From: Budvicia diplopodorum
Lineage (GTDB): Bacteria > Pseudomonadota > Gammaproteobacteria > Enterobacterales > Enterobacteriaceae
Assembly (NCBI RefSeq): GCF_009800925.1
Contig: NZ_WOYF01000013.1
Location: forward strand, 1-64,000
Reading direction: 5' to 3'
Length of the DNA: 64,000 bases
Shown here in pieces: positions 49,380-56,871 of the stretch. Positions within the stretch are counted from its first letter, which is position 1; every line of letters starts with the position of its first letter. The notes beneath the pieces were generated by a model, which was not told the origin of the DNA, ran no database searches, and saw only the letters and a program-made list of their open reading frames with translations. The translations under genes were made by a program, and so were the position numbers.

Positions 49380-50681
49380 ATGTCGGTTAAAGACATCTCT
49401 GATTCGATCCCTGACTCAACAGCTCAGAATCAGGCTTCAGCATGGCAAAAACAAGATACTACTTGGATGTTAGGCCTATACGGCACGGCCATTGGAGCAG
49501 GCGTTCTTTTTTTACCCATTAACGCAGGCTTAGGCGGGATCTGGCCTTTGGCGATCATGTTGATCATCGCTTTTCCTATGACCTATTATTCACATCGCGC
49601 ATTAACCCGTTTTGTGCTTTCCGGCTCATCCCGTAACGGAGACATTACTGAAGTTGTTGAAGAACATTTTGGTAAAATTGCCGGCGTTCTGATTACCCTG
49701 CTTTATTTCTTCGCGATTTATCCAATTTTGTTGATTTATAGCGTTGGTATTACCAATACCACCATCAGCTTTATTGAAGTTCAGTTAGGTATGACCTCGC
49801 CACCGCGCTGGTTACTGTCGATTGTCCTAATTTTGGGCCTGATGACCATCGTTCACTTTGGGCGAGATATGGTGGTAAAAGCGATGAGCATTCTGGTATA
49901 TCCGTTCGTGGCAATACTGATGCTACTGGCGCTTTATATGATCCCAGAATGGACCGGTGCCATATTTCAACAGGCTAACACCAGCTTTGATGCCGCCAGC
50001 ATTAAAGGGCTTCTGTTAACCATGTGGTTAATTATTCCGACCATGGTTTTCTCATTCAATCACTCGCCGATTATCTCCTCTTTTGCCGTGAGCCAAAAAG
50101 AGACCTATGGCAAGAATGCCGATGAAAGAAGCGGAAAAATCTTGAAATACGCACACATGATGATGGTAATCACCGTGATGTTCTTCGTATTCAGCTGCGT
50201 ATTGAGCTTAACGCCGGAAAACCTGGCTGAAGCCAAAGCGCAAAATATTTCAATTCTTTCTTACTTAGCGAATCACTTCCATACTCCGCTGATTGAATAC
50301 GTTGCGCCGGTGATTGCATTCGTTGCGATTACTAAATCATTCTTAGGACACTATCTGGGCGCTAGCGAAGGTATGCAGGGATTAATGATTAAATCTCAGC
50401 GTTCACGCGGTAAAGCAATCAAGATGAGAAACTTAGAGCGCATCACTGCGGTGTTTATGATCGTCACCTGCTGGATTATCGCTACGCTTAACCCAAGCAT
50501 TCTGGGCATCATTGAAACCCTCGGTGGCCCGGTTATCGCGATGATTCTATTTATGATGCCAATGTATGCCATCAGCAAAGTGCCGGCGATGCAGAAGTAT
50601 CGTGGCTATTTAAGCAATATTTTTGTGATTGGCATGGGCCTGATTGCTATTTCAGCCATTCTTTACACCCTGTTTGCCTGA
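49380..50681 (+). CDS. sdaC: serine/proton symporter, HAAAP family (SdaC-like)
   Basis: The 433-residue protein has about 11 membrane segments and runs nearly identical to E. coli SdaC: WMLGLYGTAIGAGVLFLPIN, DITEVVEEHFG, TLLYFFAIYPILL, VFSFNHSPIISSFAV and ISILSYLANHF. SdaC imports L-serine with protons for catabolism. The usual partner sdaB is not adjacent, and this location between tesB and amtB is not that of E. coli sdaC. Paralogues such as YhaO/CyuP are less similar. Confidence 0.9.
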   Translation: MSVKDISDSIPDSTAQNQASAWQKQDTTWMLGLYGTAIGAGVLFLPINAGLGGIWPLAIMLIIAFPMTYYSHRALTRFVLSGSSRNGDITEVVEEHFGKIAGVLITLLYFFAIYPILLIYSVGITNTTISFIEVQLGMTSPPRWLLSIVLILGLMTIVHFGRDMVVKAMSILVYPFVAILMLLALYMIPEWTGAIFQQANTSFDAASIKGLLLTMWLIIPTMVFSFNHSPIISSFAVSQKETYGKNADERSGKILKYAHMMMVITVMFFVFSCVLSLTPENLAEAKAQNISILSYLANHFHTPLIEYVAPVIAFVAITKSFLGHYLGASEGMQGLMIKSQRSRGKAIKMRNLERITAVFMIVTCWIIATLNPSILGIIETLGGPVIAMILFMMPMYAISKVPAMQKYRGYLSNIFVIGMGLIAISAILYTLFA

Positions 50682-50695
50682 TGATAACGACGAAC

Positions 50696-50944
50696 TAAAA
50701 AAGACGGCATGCGCGCGCATGCCAGTCAGTTCAGGGTAATCAACATCCTTGAAACTATAATCTACTTGATTATCATCAGTCCTTCTCCGTCGTCACCCCG
50801 GTGAAAACCGGGGCCCAGTCTTTAAGCCAAGTGTTAATTTGTTAGCTAAAACCTAGATCCCGGCTTTCGCCGGGATGACGACATGATAGGACCGTATTAT
50901 GTAAAAATGTTTAACTGACCGGCATGCGCATGCCGTCTTTTTTA
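50696..50944. repeat. nested inverted-repeat block with terminators between sdaC and amtB
   Basis: Outer arms of about 33-36 bp (50696-50731 and 50913-50944) are inverted copies of each other; each is itself a hairpin (GGCATGCGC.../GCATGCC) flanked by AAAAAAGAC. Inside lies an inverted pair of REP-like hairpins, 50789-50820 (ACCCCGGTGAAAACCGGGG) and 50853-50882 (GATCCCGGC...GCCGGGATGACGAC). T6 tracts face outward: the right arm terminates plus-strand sdaC transcripts, the left arm minus-strand amtB transcripts. The two 3' ends would therefore overlap by about 250 nt. Confidence 0.8.
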
Positions 50945-50963
50945 TGCAAACTAGCCTAATCCG

Positions 50964-52250
50964 CTACTGATTATATGCCCTTTCCCCGTGGCTGTTGACG
51001 TCAAGACCTTCGCGTTCCAGCTCTTCCGAAACCCGTAACCCTACGCAAATATCGGCCACTTTAAAGGCAATCAGCGCCACAACCCCGGACCACACAATAC
51101 AGACGCCTACGCTGGCAGCCTGAACGCCAATTTGTTTAAGCATGGTCACCCCCTCTGCGTAGCCTGTACCACCAAGCGCTGAAGAGGTCAGAATACCGGT
51201 CGCAATACAGCCAACAATACCGCACACGCCGTGTACACCAAACACATCGCAGGTATCATCCACGTTTAGCCAGGACTTGAGCATCACTACGCCCCATAGC
51301 CCTGCAATACCGGCGACCAGCCCCAGAATTAATGCCCCACCAATTCCAACGCTTCCTGCCGCTGGCGTAATGGCGACCAAACCGGCAATACAGCCGGAAC
51401 ACGCACCCAGCAGAGAAGGCTTACCGCGCGCCATCCACTCGGTAAAAAGCCATGACAGAACGGCACCCGCCGTAGCAACCACGGTGTTAATAAAGGCCAG
51501 CGCTGCAATCTCGTTTGCGCTGCTGGCTGAACCGGCGTTAAATCCAAACCAGCCGATATACAGAATGGCCGTTCCGGTAAACACCATCGGCAAGTTGTGT
51601 GGTTTAAACGCTTCCCGACCAAAGCCACTGCGTTTACCGACCAGATATGCCCCGACTAAGGCCGCCGTTGCGGCATTAATATGTACGACAGTACCGCCAG
51701 CAAAATCGATAGCGCCAAGGGTAAACAGGTATCCGCCTCCCCATACCATATGGGCCATGGGTAAATAGGCTAAAGTGAACCAGATAAGAATAAAAAGTAT
51801 TACCGCAGAAAATCGGATCCGCTCCGCAAATCCACCAACAATCAAGCCTACGGTAATACAGGCAAAAGATGCCTGAAAAACAACGTGAATCAGCTTATAG
51901 AACGTTCCTATAACATCGGTTAAATGAATATCTTTAAGCATCACACCATGAAAATTGCCAAAAAACGCGTTGCCTTCGCCAAAAGCCAAGCTATAACCGT
52001 AAATCACCCACAGTACGCAAACCAATGAGAACGTGGCGATGACCTGAGTCATCAGAGACAACACATTTTTGGAACGCAGCAAACCGCCATAGAACAGCGC
52101 AATGCCGGGAATGCTCATAAATAGCACCAGCGCGGTACATATCATCATAAAGGCATTATCTGCTTTATCTGCCACGTTTTCAGCGGCCATCGCCACTCCG
52201 GGTATCACTACCGAGAGGCCAATAATCAGTTTGGATAAGAGTATTTTCAT
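50964..52250 (-). CDS. amtB: ammonium channel AmtB
   Basis: AmtB is the trimeric inner-membrane ammonium/ammonia channel, gated by GlnK. The 428-residue protein has a cleavable signal (MKILLSKLIIGLSVVIPGVAMA), 11 membrane segments, the pore motifs FAGGTVVHINAATAALVGAYLVG (first pore histidine) and CDVFGVHGVCGIVG (second pore histidine). It is cotranscribed with glnK, 38 bp downstream. Confidence 0.97.
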   Translation of the reverse strand: MKILLSKLIIGLSVVIPGVAMAAENVADKADNAFMMICTALVLFMSIPGIALFYGGLLRSKNVLSLMTQVIATFSLVCVLWVIYGYSLAFGEGNAFFGNFHGVMLKDIHLTDVIGTFYKLIHVVFQASFACITVGLIVGGFAERIRFSAVILFILIWFTLAYLPMAHMVWGGGYLFTLGAIDFAGGTVVHINAATAALVGAYLVGKRSGFGREAFKPHNLPMVFTGTAILYIGWFGFNAGSASSANEIAALAFINTVVATAGAVLSWLFTEWMARGKPSLLGACSGCIAGLVAITPAAGSVGIGGALILGLVAGIAGLWGVVMLKSWLNVDDTCDVFGVHGVCGIVGCIATGILTSSALGGTGYAEGVTMLKQIGVQAASVGVCIVWSGVVALIAFKVADICVGLRVSEELEREGLDVNSHGERAYNQ

Positions 52251-52288
52251 CGCTATTCATCCTTCATCAAATTCAAGCTGGTAATAAC

Positions 52289-52627
52289 TTACAAAGCATC
52301 TTCATCTGCTTCGCCCGTACGGATACGAACAACCCGCAGCAGCTCAGTGACAAATATCTTCCCATCGCCAATTTTGCCGGTATAGGCAGACTGCGTAATA
52401 GCGGCAATTGCGGTATCAACCTGATCGTCAGACATAGCAATGTCTATTTTCACTTTGGGTAAAAAATTTACGCTATATTCCGCGCCCCTATATAGCTCTG
52501 CGTGTCCCTTCTGACGGCCAAATCCTTTAACTTCACTAACGGTTAACCCTTGAATACCAATTGAAGATAAGGCTTCGCGCACATCTTCCAATTTGAAGGG
52601 TTTAATCACTACAGTGACAAGTTTCAT
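52289..52627 (-). CDS. glnK: nitrogen regulatory PII protein GlnK
   Basis: GlnK senses 2-oxoglutarate, ATP/ADP and uridylylation, and plugs AmtB when nitrogen is ample. Starting at ATG 52627 (GAGGAGAGG just upstream) it has 112 residues, the family length, with T-loop RGAEYSVNFLPK including the uridylylation site Tyr51, and the C-loop motif KIGDGKIFV. The frame extends 26 codons upstream without PII similarity. A sigma-54 promoter lies 67 bp upstream. Confidence 0.97.
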   Translation of the reverse strand: MKLVTVVIKPFKLEDVREALSSIGIQGLTVSEVKGFGRQKGHAELYRGAEYSVNFLPKVKIDIAMSDDQVDTAIAAITQSAYTGKIGDGKIFVTELLRVVRIRTGEADEDAL

Positions 52628-53069
52628 ATGCCTCTCCTCAGATAGCGGGTAACGCTTTAACGCAATTAAGTAATTCACCAACCATTGAATAACAGCAAGT
52701 AACATGCCAGTTTTTTAAACAACGCCATTAGCCAACCAATAACGGAGCCAACGACAAAGAGGCGCTGTTGATTAACGATTAATCATACCGGCTCAAAATA
52801 GAAATGAATCACCTTACAAATCAATAACAATTAAACAACGCTTATTGCGTAAACGCAGAGGGAGTACCGGCAGCATAGGCGATATATATTTATTTCCGCT
52901 GACTCTTTCAGAACATATAAAATAATAAAGATAGGATTAACAAAATAAACCGACGGGAAATAAGAAGAGAGTGCGCCGCACTAATGTAGTGCGTAAACGT
53001 TAATTAATTGACTCACAAAGAAGCACCAAAGCTATGGGTTATCGTCCCGCGATTTATATTGCACCATAA
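52628..53069. other. glnK upstream region and gene-free stretch
   Basis: The left part is the glnK leader and sigma-54 promoter. From about 52750 to 53069 I see no gene. It should hold the NtrC enhancer sites, but I could not identify a convincing TGCACC-N5-GGTGCA dyad. Confidence 0.45.
52694..52709 (-). promoter_or_regulatory. sigma-54 promoter of glnK-amtB
   Basis: The minus strand reads TGGCAT-GTTAC-TTGCT, matching the -24/-12 consensus TGGCAC-N5-TTGCW with the invariant GG and GC at the right distance. This fits NtrC activation under nitrogen limitation. Confidence 0.85.
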
Positions 53070-53093
53070 AAAAACCCCGTATCCGGGGTTTTT
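53070..53093 (-). terminator. terminator of the acid-shock-like gene array
   Basis: AAAAACCCCG pairs with CGGGGTTTTT around TATC. It lies 42 bp after the last small gene and would work in both directions. Confidence 0.85.
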
Positions 53094-53134
53094 AAAATTA
53101 TGCTTCAGGCATTTATTTAATAAGAAGTCACTCA

Positions 53135-53332
53135 TTAAGCGGCTGGCGTAGCGGCTTCTTTCTTAGCTTTATTGTGCTTTTTGTGTTGCTTGGTCTTGTC
53201 ACCGGCTTTATGAGGCGCGGCTGAAGATTGCTCGGTAGCTGCCTGAGCCGGTTGAGTGACGGTTTCAGCCGCGAACGCCGTGCCAGACAGGACAAACATA
53301 GATGCGACAGCCAGTGATAATAATTTTTTCAT
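53135..53332 (-). CDS. acid-shock (Asr-like) small exported protein, copy 3
   Basis: This 65-residue protein has a signal peptide (MKKLLSLAVASMFVLSGTAFA), then TVTQPAQAATEQSSAAPHKAGDK and a basic tail (KKHNKAKKEAATPAA). Small Ala/Lys/His-rich exported proteins of this kind are Asr-like acid shock proteins; the closest E. coli match is the Asr N-terminus. The first 45 residues are almost identical to copy 2, while the tail differs. A protective, acid-induced periplasmic role is inferred. Confidence 0.75.
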   Translation of the reverse strand: MKKLLSLAVASMFVLSGTAFAAETVTQPAQAATEQSSAAPHKAGDKTKQHKKHNKAKKEAATPAA

Positions 53333-53368
53333 TTGATATACCCTGATTATAAAAATGGATAGCGTTAA

Positions 53369-53578
53369 TTATTTAGCAGCGGGTTCAGCGGCTACTTTAG
53401 CTTCTTTTTTAGCCATAGAGTGTGCTTTATGATGCTTAGTCTTCTCGCTGGCTTTATGCGGCGCGGCTGAAGATTGCTCAGTAGCTGCCTGAGCCGGTTG
53501 AGTGACGGTTTCAGCCGCGAACGCCGTGCCAGACAGGACAAACATAGATGCGACAGCCAGTGATAATAATTTTTTCAT
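53369..53578 (-). CDS. acid-shock (Asr-like) small exported protein, copy 2
   Basis: This is a 69-residue protein with the same signal peptide as copy 3 and the tail KASEKTKHHKAHSMAKKEAKVAAEPAAK. It differs from copy 1 at only a few residues (for example SMAKK against STAKK, and changes in the signal peptide). The gene and its 36-bp spacer repeat with a 246-bp period. Confidence 0.75.
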   Translation of the reverse strand: MKKLLSLAVASMFVLSGTAFAAETVTQPAQAATEQSSAAPHKASEKTKHHKAHSMAKKEAKVAAEPAAK

Positions 53579-53614
53579 TTGATATACCCTGATTATAAAA
53601 ATGGATAGCGTTAA

Positions 53615-53824
53615 TTATTTAGCAGCGGGTTCAGCGGCTACTTTAGCTTCTTTTTTAGCCGTAGAGTGTGCTTTATGATGCTTAGTCTTCTCGCTGGCTT
53701 TATGCGGCGCGGCTGAAGATTGTTCAGTAGCTGCCTGAGCCGGTTGAGTGACGGCCTCAGCAGCGAACGCGGTGCCTGACAGAACGAACATGGTTGCTGC
53801 GGCCAGTGATAATAATTTTTTCAT
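53615..53824 (-). CDS. acid-shock (Asr-like) small exported protein, copy 1
   Basis: This is the first gene of the array in the transcribed direction, 69 residues, starting MKKLLSLAAATMFVLSG and ending EPAAK. His/Lys-rich residues in the mature part would bind protons and acidic ligands. Upstream DNA differs from the spacers between copies, so the promoter for all three is probably here. RstA or PhoB control, known for E. coli asr, could not be confirmed. Confidence 0.75.
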   Translation of the reverse strand: MKKLLSLAAATMFVLSGTAFAAEAVTQPAQAATEQSSAAPHKASEKTKHHKAHSTAKKEAKVAAEPAAK

Positions 53825-54533
53825 TTGGTATACCTCGAAGTAAATTAATTGTGTTCTTATTTAACTTATTCAGCGGCAGACTAATCAACTAACACATTGA
53901 TTCCTTTTCGTTGAATCTGAAATGAATTCTAGACCGAGTTTTGTCAATGACCGTAAAATCAAAGTAATTAGAGTGTAAATTAGATGTAACTCAAAAACTT
54001 ACGAATATTAACAGGCAAAAAAAACAAACAAATCATTATTAATCAATAGAAAAGCCACTTACGCATTGTAGCCAAATCAGGTCAAAAGCATAAATCATGC
54101 CATATTTACTCACACGCATTGATAGAATTATCTATTAACAAATAAGATATTAATTGGCCAACGAGAAAAAATTCAACATCATGTTTTTGCTATAAATATT
54201 ACTTATAAGGTAGTGATATTTATAATCCTGACATTAAAGCACCAGAAATGGGCTAAGAGGGTAAAGAATGTGAATATATAAATTAAATGTAACGACATTA
54301 ACAATTTGTCGATTTTTAATATATAAATTCTATTTGTGAAAAATAAATACTTATGTATTACCCCCCTTATTTATATACGTTTATTTTGCTCAATATGATA
54401 AATAGACCGCGTATTCTTATATCCAACCGAAAAAAACGTCGTCTTTTTATTATTTTTGAGTTTGAGATATGGTGGCCAAAACAAGTTAGCGCCATCGCTG
54501 ATGTTATCACCCATAAAAAACGATATTCGCGGC
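53825..54533. other. 709-bp AT-rich gene-free region
   Basis: I see no gene or RNA. The right-hand part carries only short unsupported frames. The left end holds the promoter for the acid-shock array (TTGACA on the minus strand near 53942-53947, without a well-placed -10). The composition is strikingly AT-rich (my impression, not computed). Confidence 0.45.
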
Positions 54534-55439
54534 TTAGCTTTGATAAAGCCTCTGCATAAAATCTTCATTAATGATCTGGTCCCTCCACCAGCGTGCAGCT
54601 ATCCCCTCATCATGAGCACGCCAGCCAATATAGGTCACATCGGTTTTCCTATACGATTCAACCTGTTTTTCTACCAGTTCTCCACTAGCGACCAAGGGTT
54701 GGGCTATGTGACGGGGCAAAAATCCGCAGCCTAAGCCCGCGGTTAACAACAAAACTTTACTATGAAAATCATATACCGCTATCCGCTCCTGCTCTTCGAT
54801 AAAATTGGTATTGATGGTATGGCAGATTCTTGCCGTGTCACCAATAAGTACCGCGATGTGATGGCGAATATCATCATATCGAAGTGGGCGTTGTATAAAA
54901 GCAAGCGGATGAACCGGTGAAACCACAAACACATTATCTAACGTACCGAGCATCTTGTAAGCGTATTCAGCCGAAGTCGGTGGCTCGTTGATTGCCCCGA
55001 GAATAATGCTAGCGCCGTTGTGGATTAATTCTTCCCACGATCCCGCCAAGGAGTGATGGGTAAAGTTAAGCGTGGTTTTCTGCCCAAGGGAATAAAATGA
55101 CTTTATCAGCGGTAGCAAAAGATGAAAGGGAAATGAGCTGTCCAGCGCGATGGTTATCGTTTTTTCCCAGCCGATAGCCGATTGTATTGCCTGTTTTTCC
55201 AGATCTTTTGCCATATTCAGCAGCATACGTCCTTTTTCCAAAACGATGCGGCCGGTATCAGTAAACCGCGCGCGATGGCCAGAACGATCTAACAATTGAA
55301 CGTCTAGATCTTTTTCCAATTTTTGTATCATGTAGCTGAGTGCAGCCGGCGTTTTATAAAGTGATTCAGCCGCTGCTGCAAAGCTACCGTATTTGTCCAA
55401 AGCATCCAGAATCATCAATACGTCTAAATTTACCCGCAT
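54534..55439 (-). CDS. LysR-family transcriptional regulator
   Basis: Starting at ATG 55439 (AGAGG upstream) the protein has 301 residues. The N-terminal helix-turn-helix LMILDALDKYGSFAAAAESLYKTPAALSYMIQKLEKDL (about 8-45) and the effector domain are of the YhaJ/DhaR-like LysR type. The frame is open 13 codons upstream without support. It is divergent from the hydrolase operon across 160 bp, the classic arrangement for a LysR activator of that operon. The inducer is unknown. Confidence 0.88.
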   Translation of the reverse strand: MRVNLDVLMILDALDKYGSFAAAAESLYKTPAALSYMIQKLEKDLDVQLLDRSGHRARFTDTGRIVLEKGRMLLNMAKDLEKQAIQSAIGWEKTITIALDSSFPFHLLLPLIKSFYSLGQKTTLNFTHHSLAGSWEELIHNGASIILGAINEPPTSAEYAYKMLGTLDNVFVVSPVHPLAFIQRPLRYDDIRHHIAVLIGDTARICHTINTNFIEEQERIAVYDFHSKVLLLTAGLGCGFLPRHIAQPLVASGELVEKQVESYRKTDVTYIGWRAHDEGIAARWWRDQIINEDFMQRLYQS

Positions 55440-55599
55440 ATTCTTTGCCTCTAGAAATGTTAAAAGCTTTATCACCAAAAAATAATTAAATAAGACGTTA
55501 GAAATTTTCAGTTATCAATTTTCGGCTCAGGAACAGACACTAGCTCAGTTATATCTGGTTGAGCTAAACATCAATAAAGTAATAATTGAGGGGAAAAAA

Positions 55600-56241
55600 A
55601 TGTCTATCCGTGAACTCATCAACCCAAGTAACTCTACACTGATTTTTATCGATCACCAGCCTCAAATGGCGTTTGGCGTCGCCAATATCGACCGTCAAAT
55701 TCTGAAAAACAACACCGTAGCCCTGGCAAAGGCCGGCAAAATTTTTAATGTGCCAACTATATTTACCTCAGTAGAAACCCAAAGTTTCAGCGGCTACATC
55801 TGGCCAGAGCTATTGGCCGTTCATCCCGAGGTGAAACCGATAGAACGTACCTCGATGAACTCTTGGGAAGATAAGAACTTTGTTGAAGCAGTAAAAGCTA
55901 TCGGTCGAAAAAAACTCATCATGGCCGCACTGTGGACCGAAGTTTGCCTCGCGTTCCCAACGTTAATGGCGCTGGAAGAAGGCTATGAAGTTTATGTCGT
56001 GACGGATGCATCTGGCGGTACCTCCGTAGACGCACATGAACGCGCAATTGACCGTATGGTTCAGGCGGGTGCTATACCCGTAACCTGGCAACAGGTTCTA
56101 TTAGAGTATCAGCGCGATTGGGCTCGTAAAGATACCTATGATGCCGTGATTGATTTAGTACGTGAGCACAGCGGTGCTTATGGCATGGGGGTCGATTACG
56201 CCTACACCATGGTGCACGGGGCGCCAGAGCGTAAAGCCTAA
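55600..56241 (+). CDS. isochorismatase-like cysteine hydrolase (YcaC family)
   Basis: The 213-residue protein has the isochorismatase-family triad region: Asp18 (LIFIDHQPQM), and nucleophile Cys116 (ALWTEVCLAF) preceded by the family loop, and is close to E. coli YcaC in TSVETQSFSGYIWPEL and VTDASGGTSVDAHERAIDRMVQAGA. YcaC's substrate is unknown. It is first in an operon with a monooxygenase-like protein and an amidohydrolase, and faces a LysR gene. Confidence 0.9.
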   Translation: MSIRELINPSNSTLIFIDHQPQMAFGVANIDRQILKNNTVALAKAGKIFNVPTIFTSVETQSFSGYIWPELLAVHPEVKPIERTSMNSWEDKNFVEAVKAIGRKKLIMAALWTEVCLAFPTLMALEEGYEVYVVTDASGGTSVDAHERAIDRMVQAGAIPVTWQQVLLEYQRDWARKDTYDAVIDLVREHSGAYGMGVDYAYTMVHGAPERKA

Positions 56242-56251
56242 CGCTTCATTT

Positions 56252-56274
56252 TCAGGGCGGTGTTTCCGCCCTGA
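56252..56274 (+). terminator. hairpin after the YcaC-like gene
   Basis: TCAGGGCGG pairs with CCGCCCTGA around TGTTT. The following T tract is interrupted. It may attenuate rather than stop transcription into the next gene. Confidence 0.5.
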
Positions 56275-56306
56275 TTGACTTCCCTTTTCTGATTCTGAGT
56301 ATTCAT

Positions 56307-56849
56307 ATGGCCGACAATAATTCCTTTACTCTACTGATTACTCATTCTCTCCAACCGGGGCAAGCCGCACGCTATGAACAGTGGTTGGAAAAAACAATGC
56401 CGATCGCGGCGCGTTTTCCCGGCCACCTCGGGGTGCACGTTATTCGTCCCACGGTTGGAAATAGCACTTACAACGTGGTGATACGCTTCGATACCCTCGA
56501 ACACCTCAATGCTTGGGTCAATTCGCCCGAACGACAGGCGCTCGTTGAAGAGATCGGGCCTGTTTTGAACGACGATGACAAAGTCACCGTACATACTGAA
56601 GCCGCCTTCTGGTTCACGCCAGAAAGTACCAATATGAAACAGCCACCGAGGTGGAAACAGTTTCTTATTACGCTACTGGTCATTTTTCCAAGTACCAACT
56701 TGATCCCATGGATAACGGAAAAAATATTTCCTCAATTACACGGCACGTTAGGACTACATTTTATAAATGACGCCTGCGTGGTGATGTTAGTAGTTTGGCT
56801 ATGGATGCCGATGATGACCAGACTGTTTGCAAGTTGGCTTAAAAAGTAA
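56307..56849 (+). CDS. antibiotic monooxygenase (ABM) domain protein with C-terminal membrane segments
   Basis: The 180-residue protein has an ABM ferredoxin-like domain (about 6-95: LITHSLQPGQAARYEQWL; FPGHLGVHVIRP; YNVVIRFDTLEHLNAWVNSPER) joined to two hydrophobic helices (about 117-134 and 154-170). Fusion of a soluble ABM domain to a membrane anchor occurs in a set of uncharacterised proteins. No cofactor residues are diagnostic. It lies 22 bp before the amidohydrolase gene, so the products may act on one compound. Confidence 0.83.
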   Translation: MADNNSFTLLITHSLQPGQAARYEQWLEKTMPIAARFPGHLGVHVIRPTVGNSTYNVVIRFDTLEHLNAWVNSPERQALVEEIGPVLNDDDKVTVHTEAAFWFTPESTNMKQPPRWKQFLITLLVIFPSTNLIPWITEKIFPQLHGTLGLHFINDACVVMLVVWLWMPMMTRLFASWLKK

Positions 56850-56871
56850 GACTTCGTAAGGAGATCGGTTT

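Larger units (their letters stand above)
53135..53824 (-). repeat. tandem 246-bp repeat holding three Asr-like genes
   Basis: Gene starts at 53332, 53578 and 53824 are exactly 246 bp apart. The spacers 53333-53368 and 53579-53614 are the same, including the GATATACCCTGATTATAAAA run. Copies 1 and 2 differ by a few bases, copy 3 has a different 3' end. This looks like a recent tandem amplification. Confidence 0.88.

Noticed and set aside
52628..52705. Longer glnK start giving 138 residues
   Set aside because: PII proteins start at MKLVTVVIKPFK; the strong GAGGAGAGG site precedes ATG 52627, and the sigma-54 promoter overlaps the extension.
54353..54568. Overlapping 65-68 codon frames on both strands between the acid-shock array and the LysR gene
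   Set aside because: No ribosome binding site and no recognisable product. They overlap each other and the end of the LysR gene.
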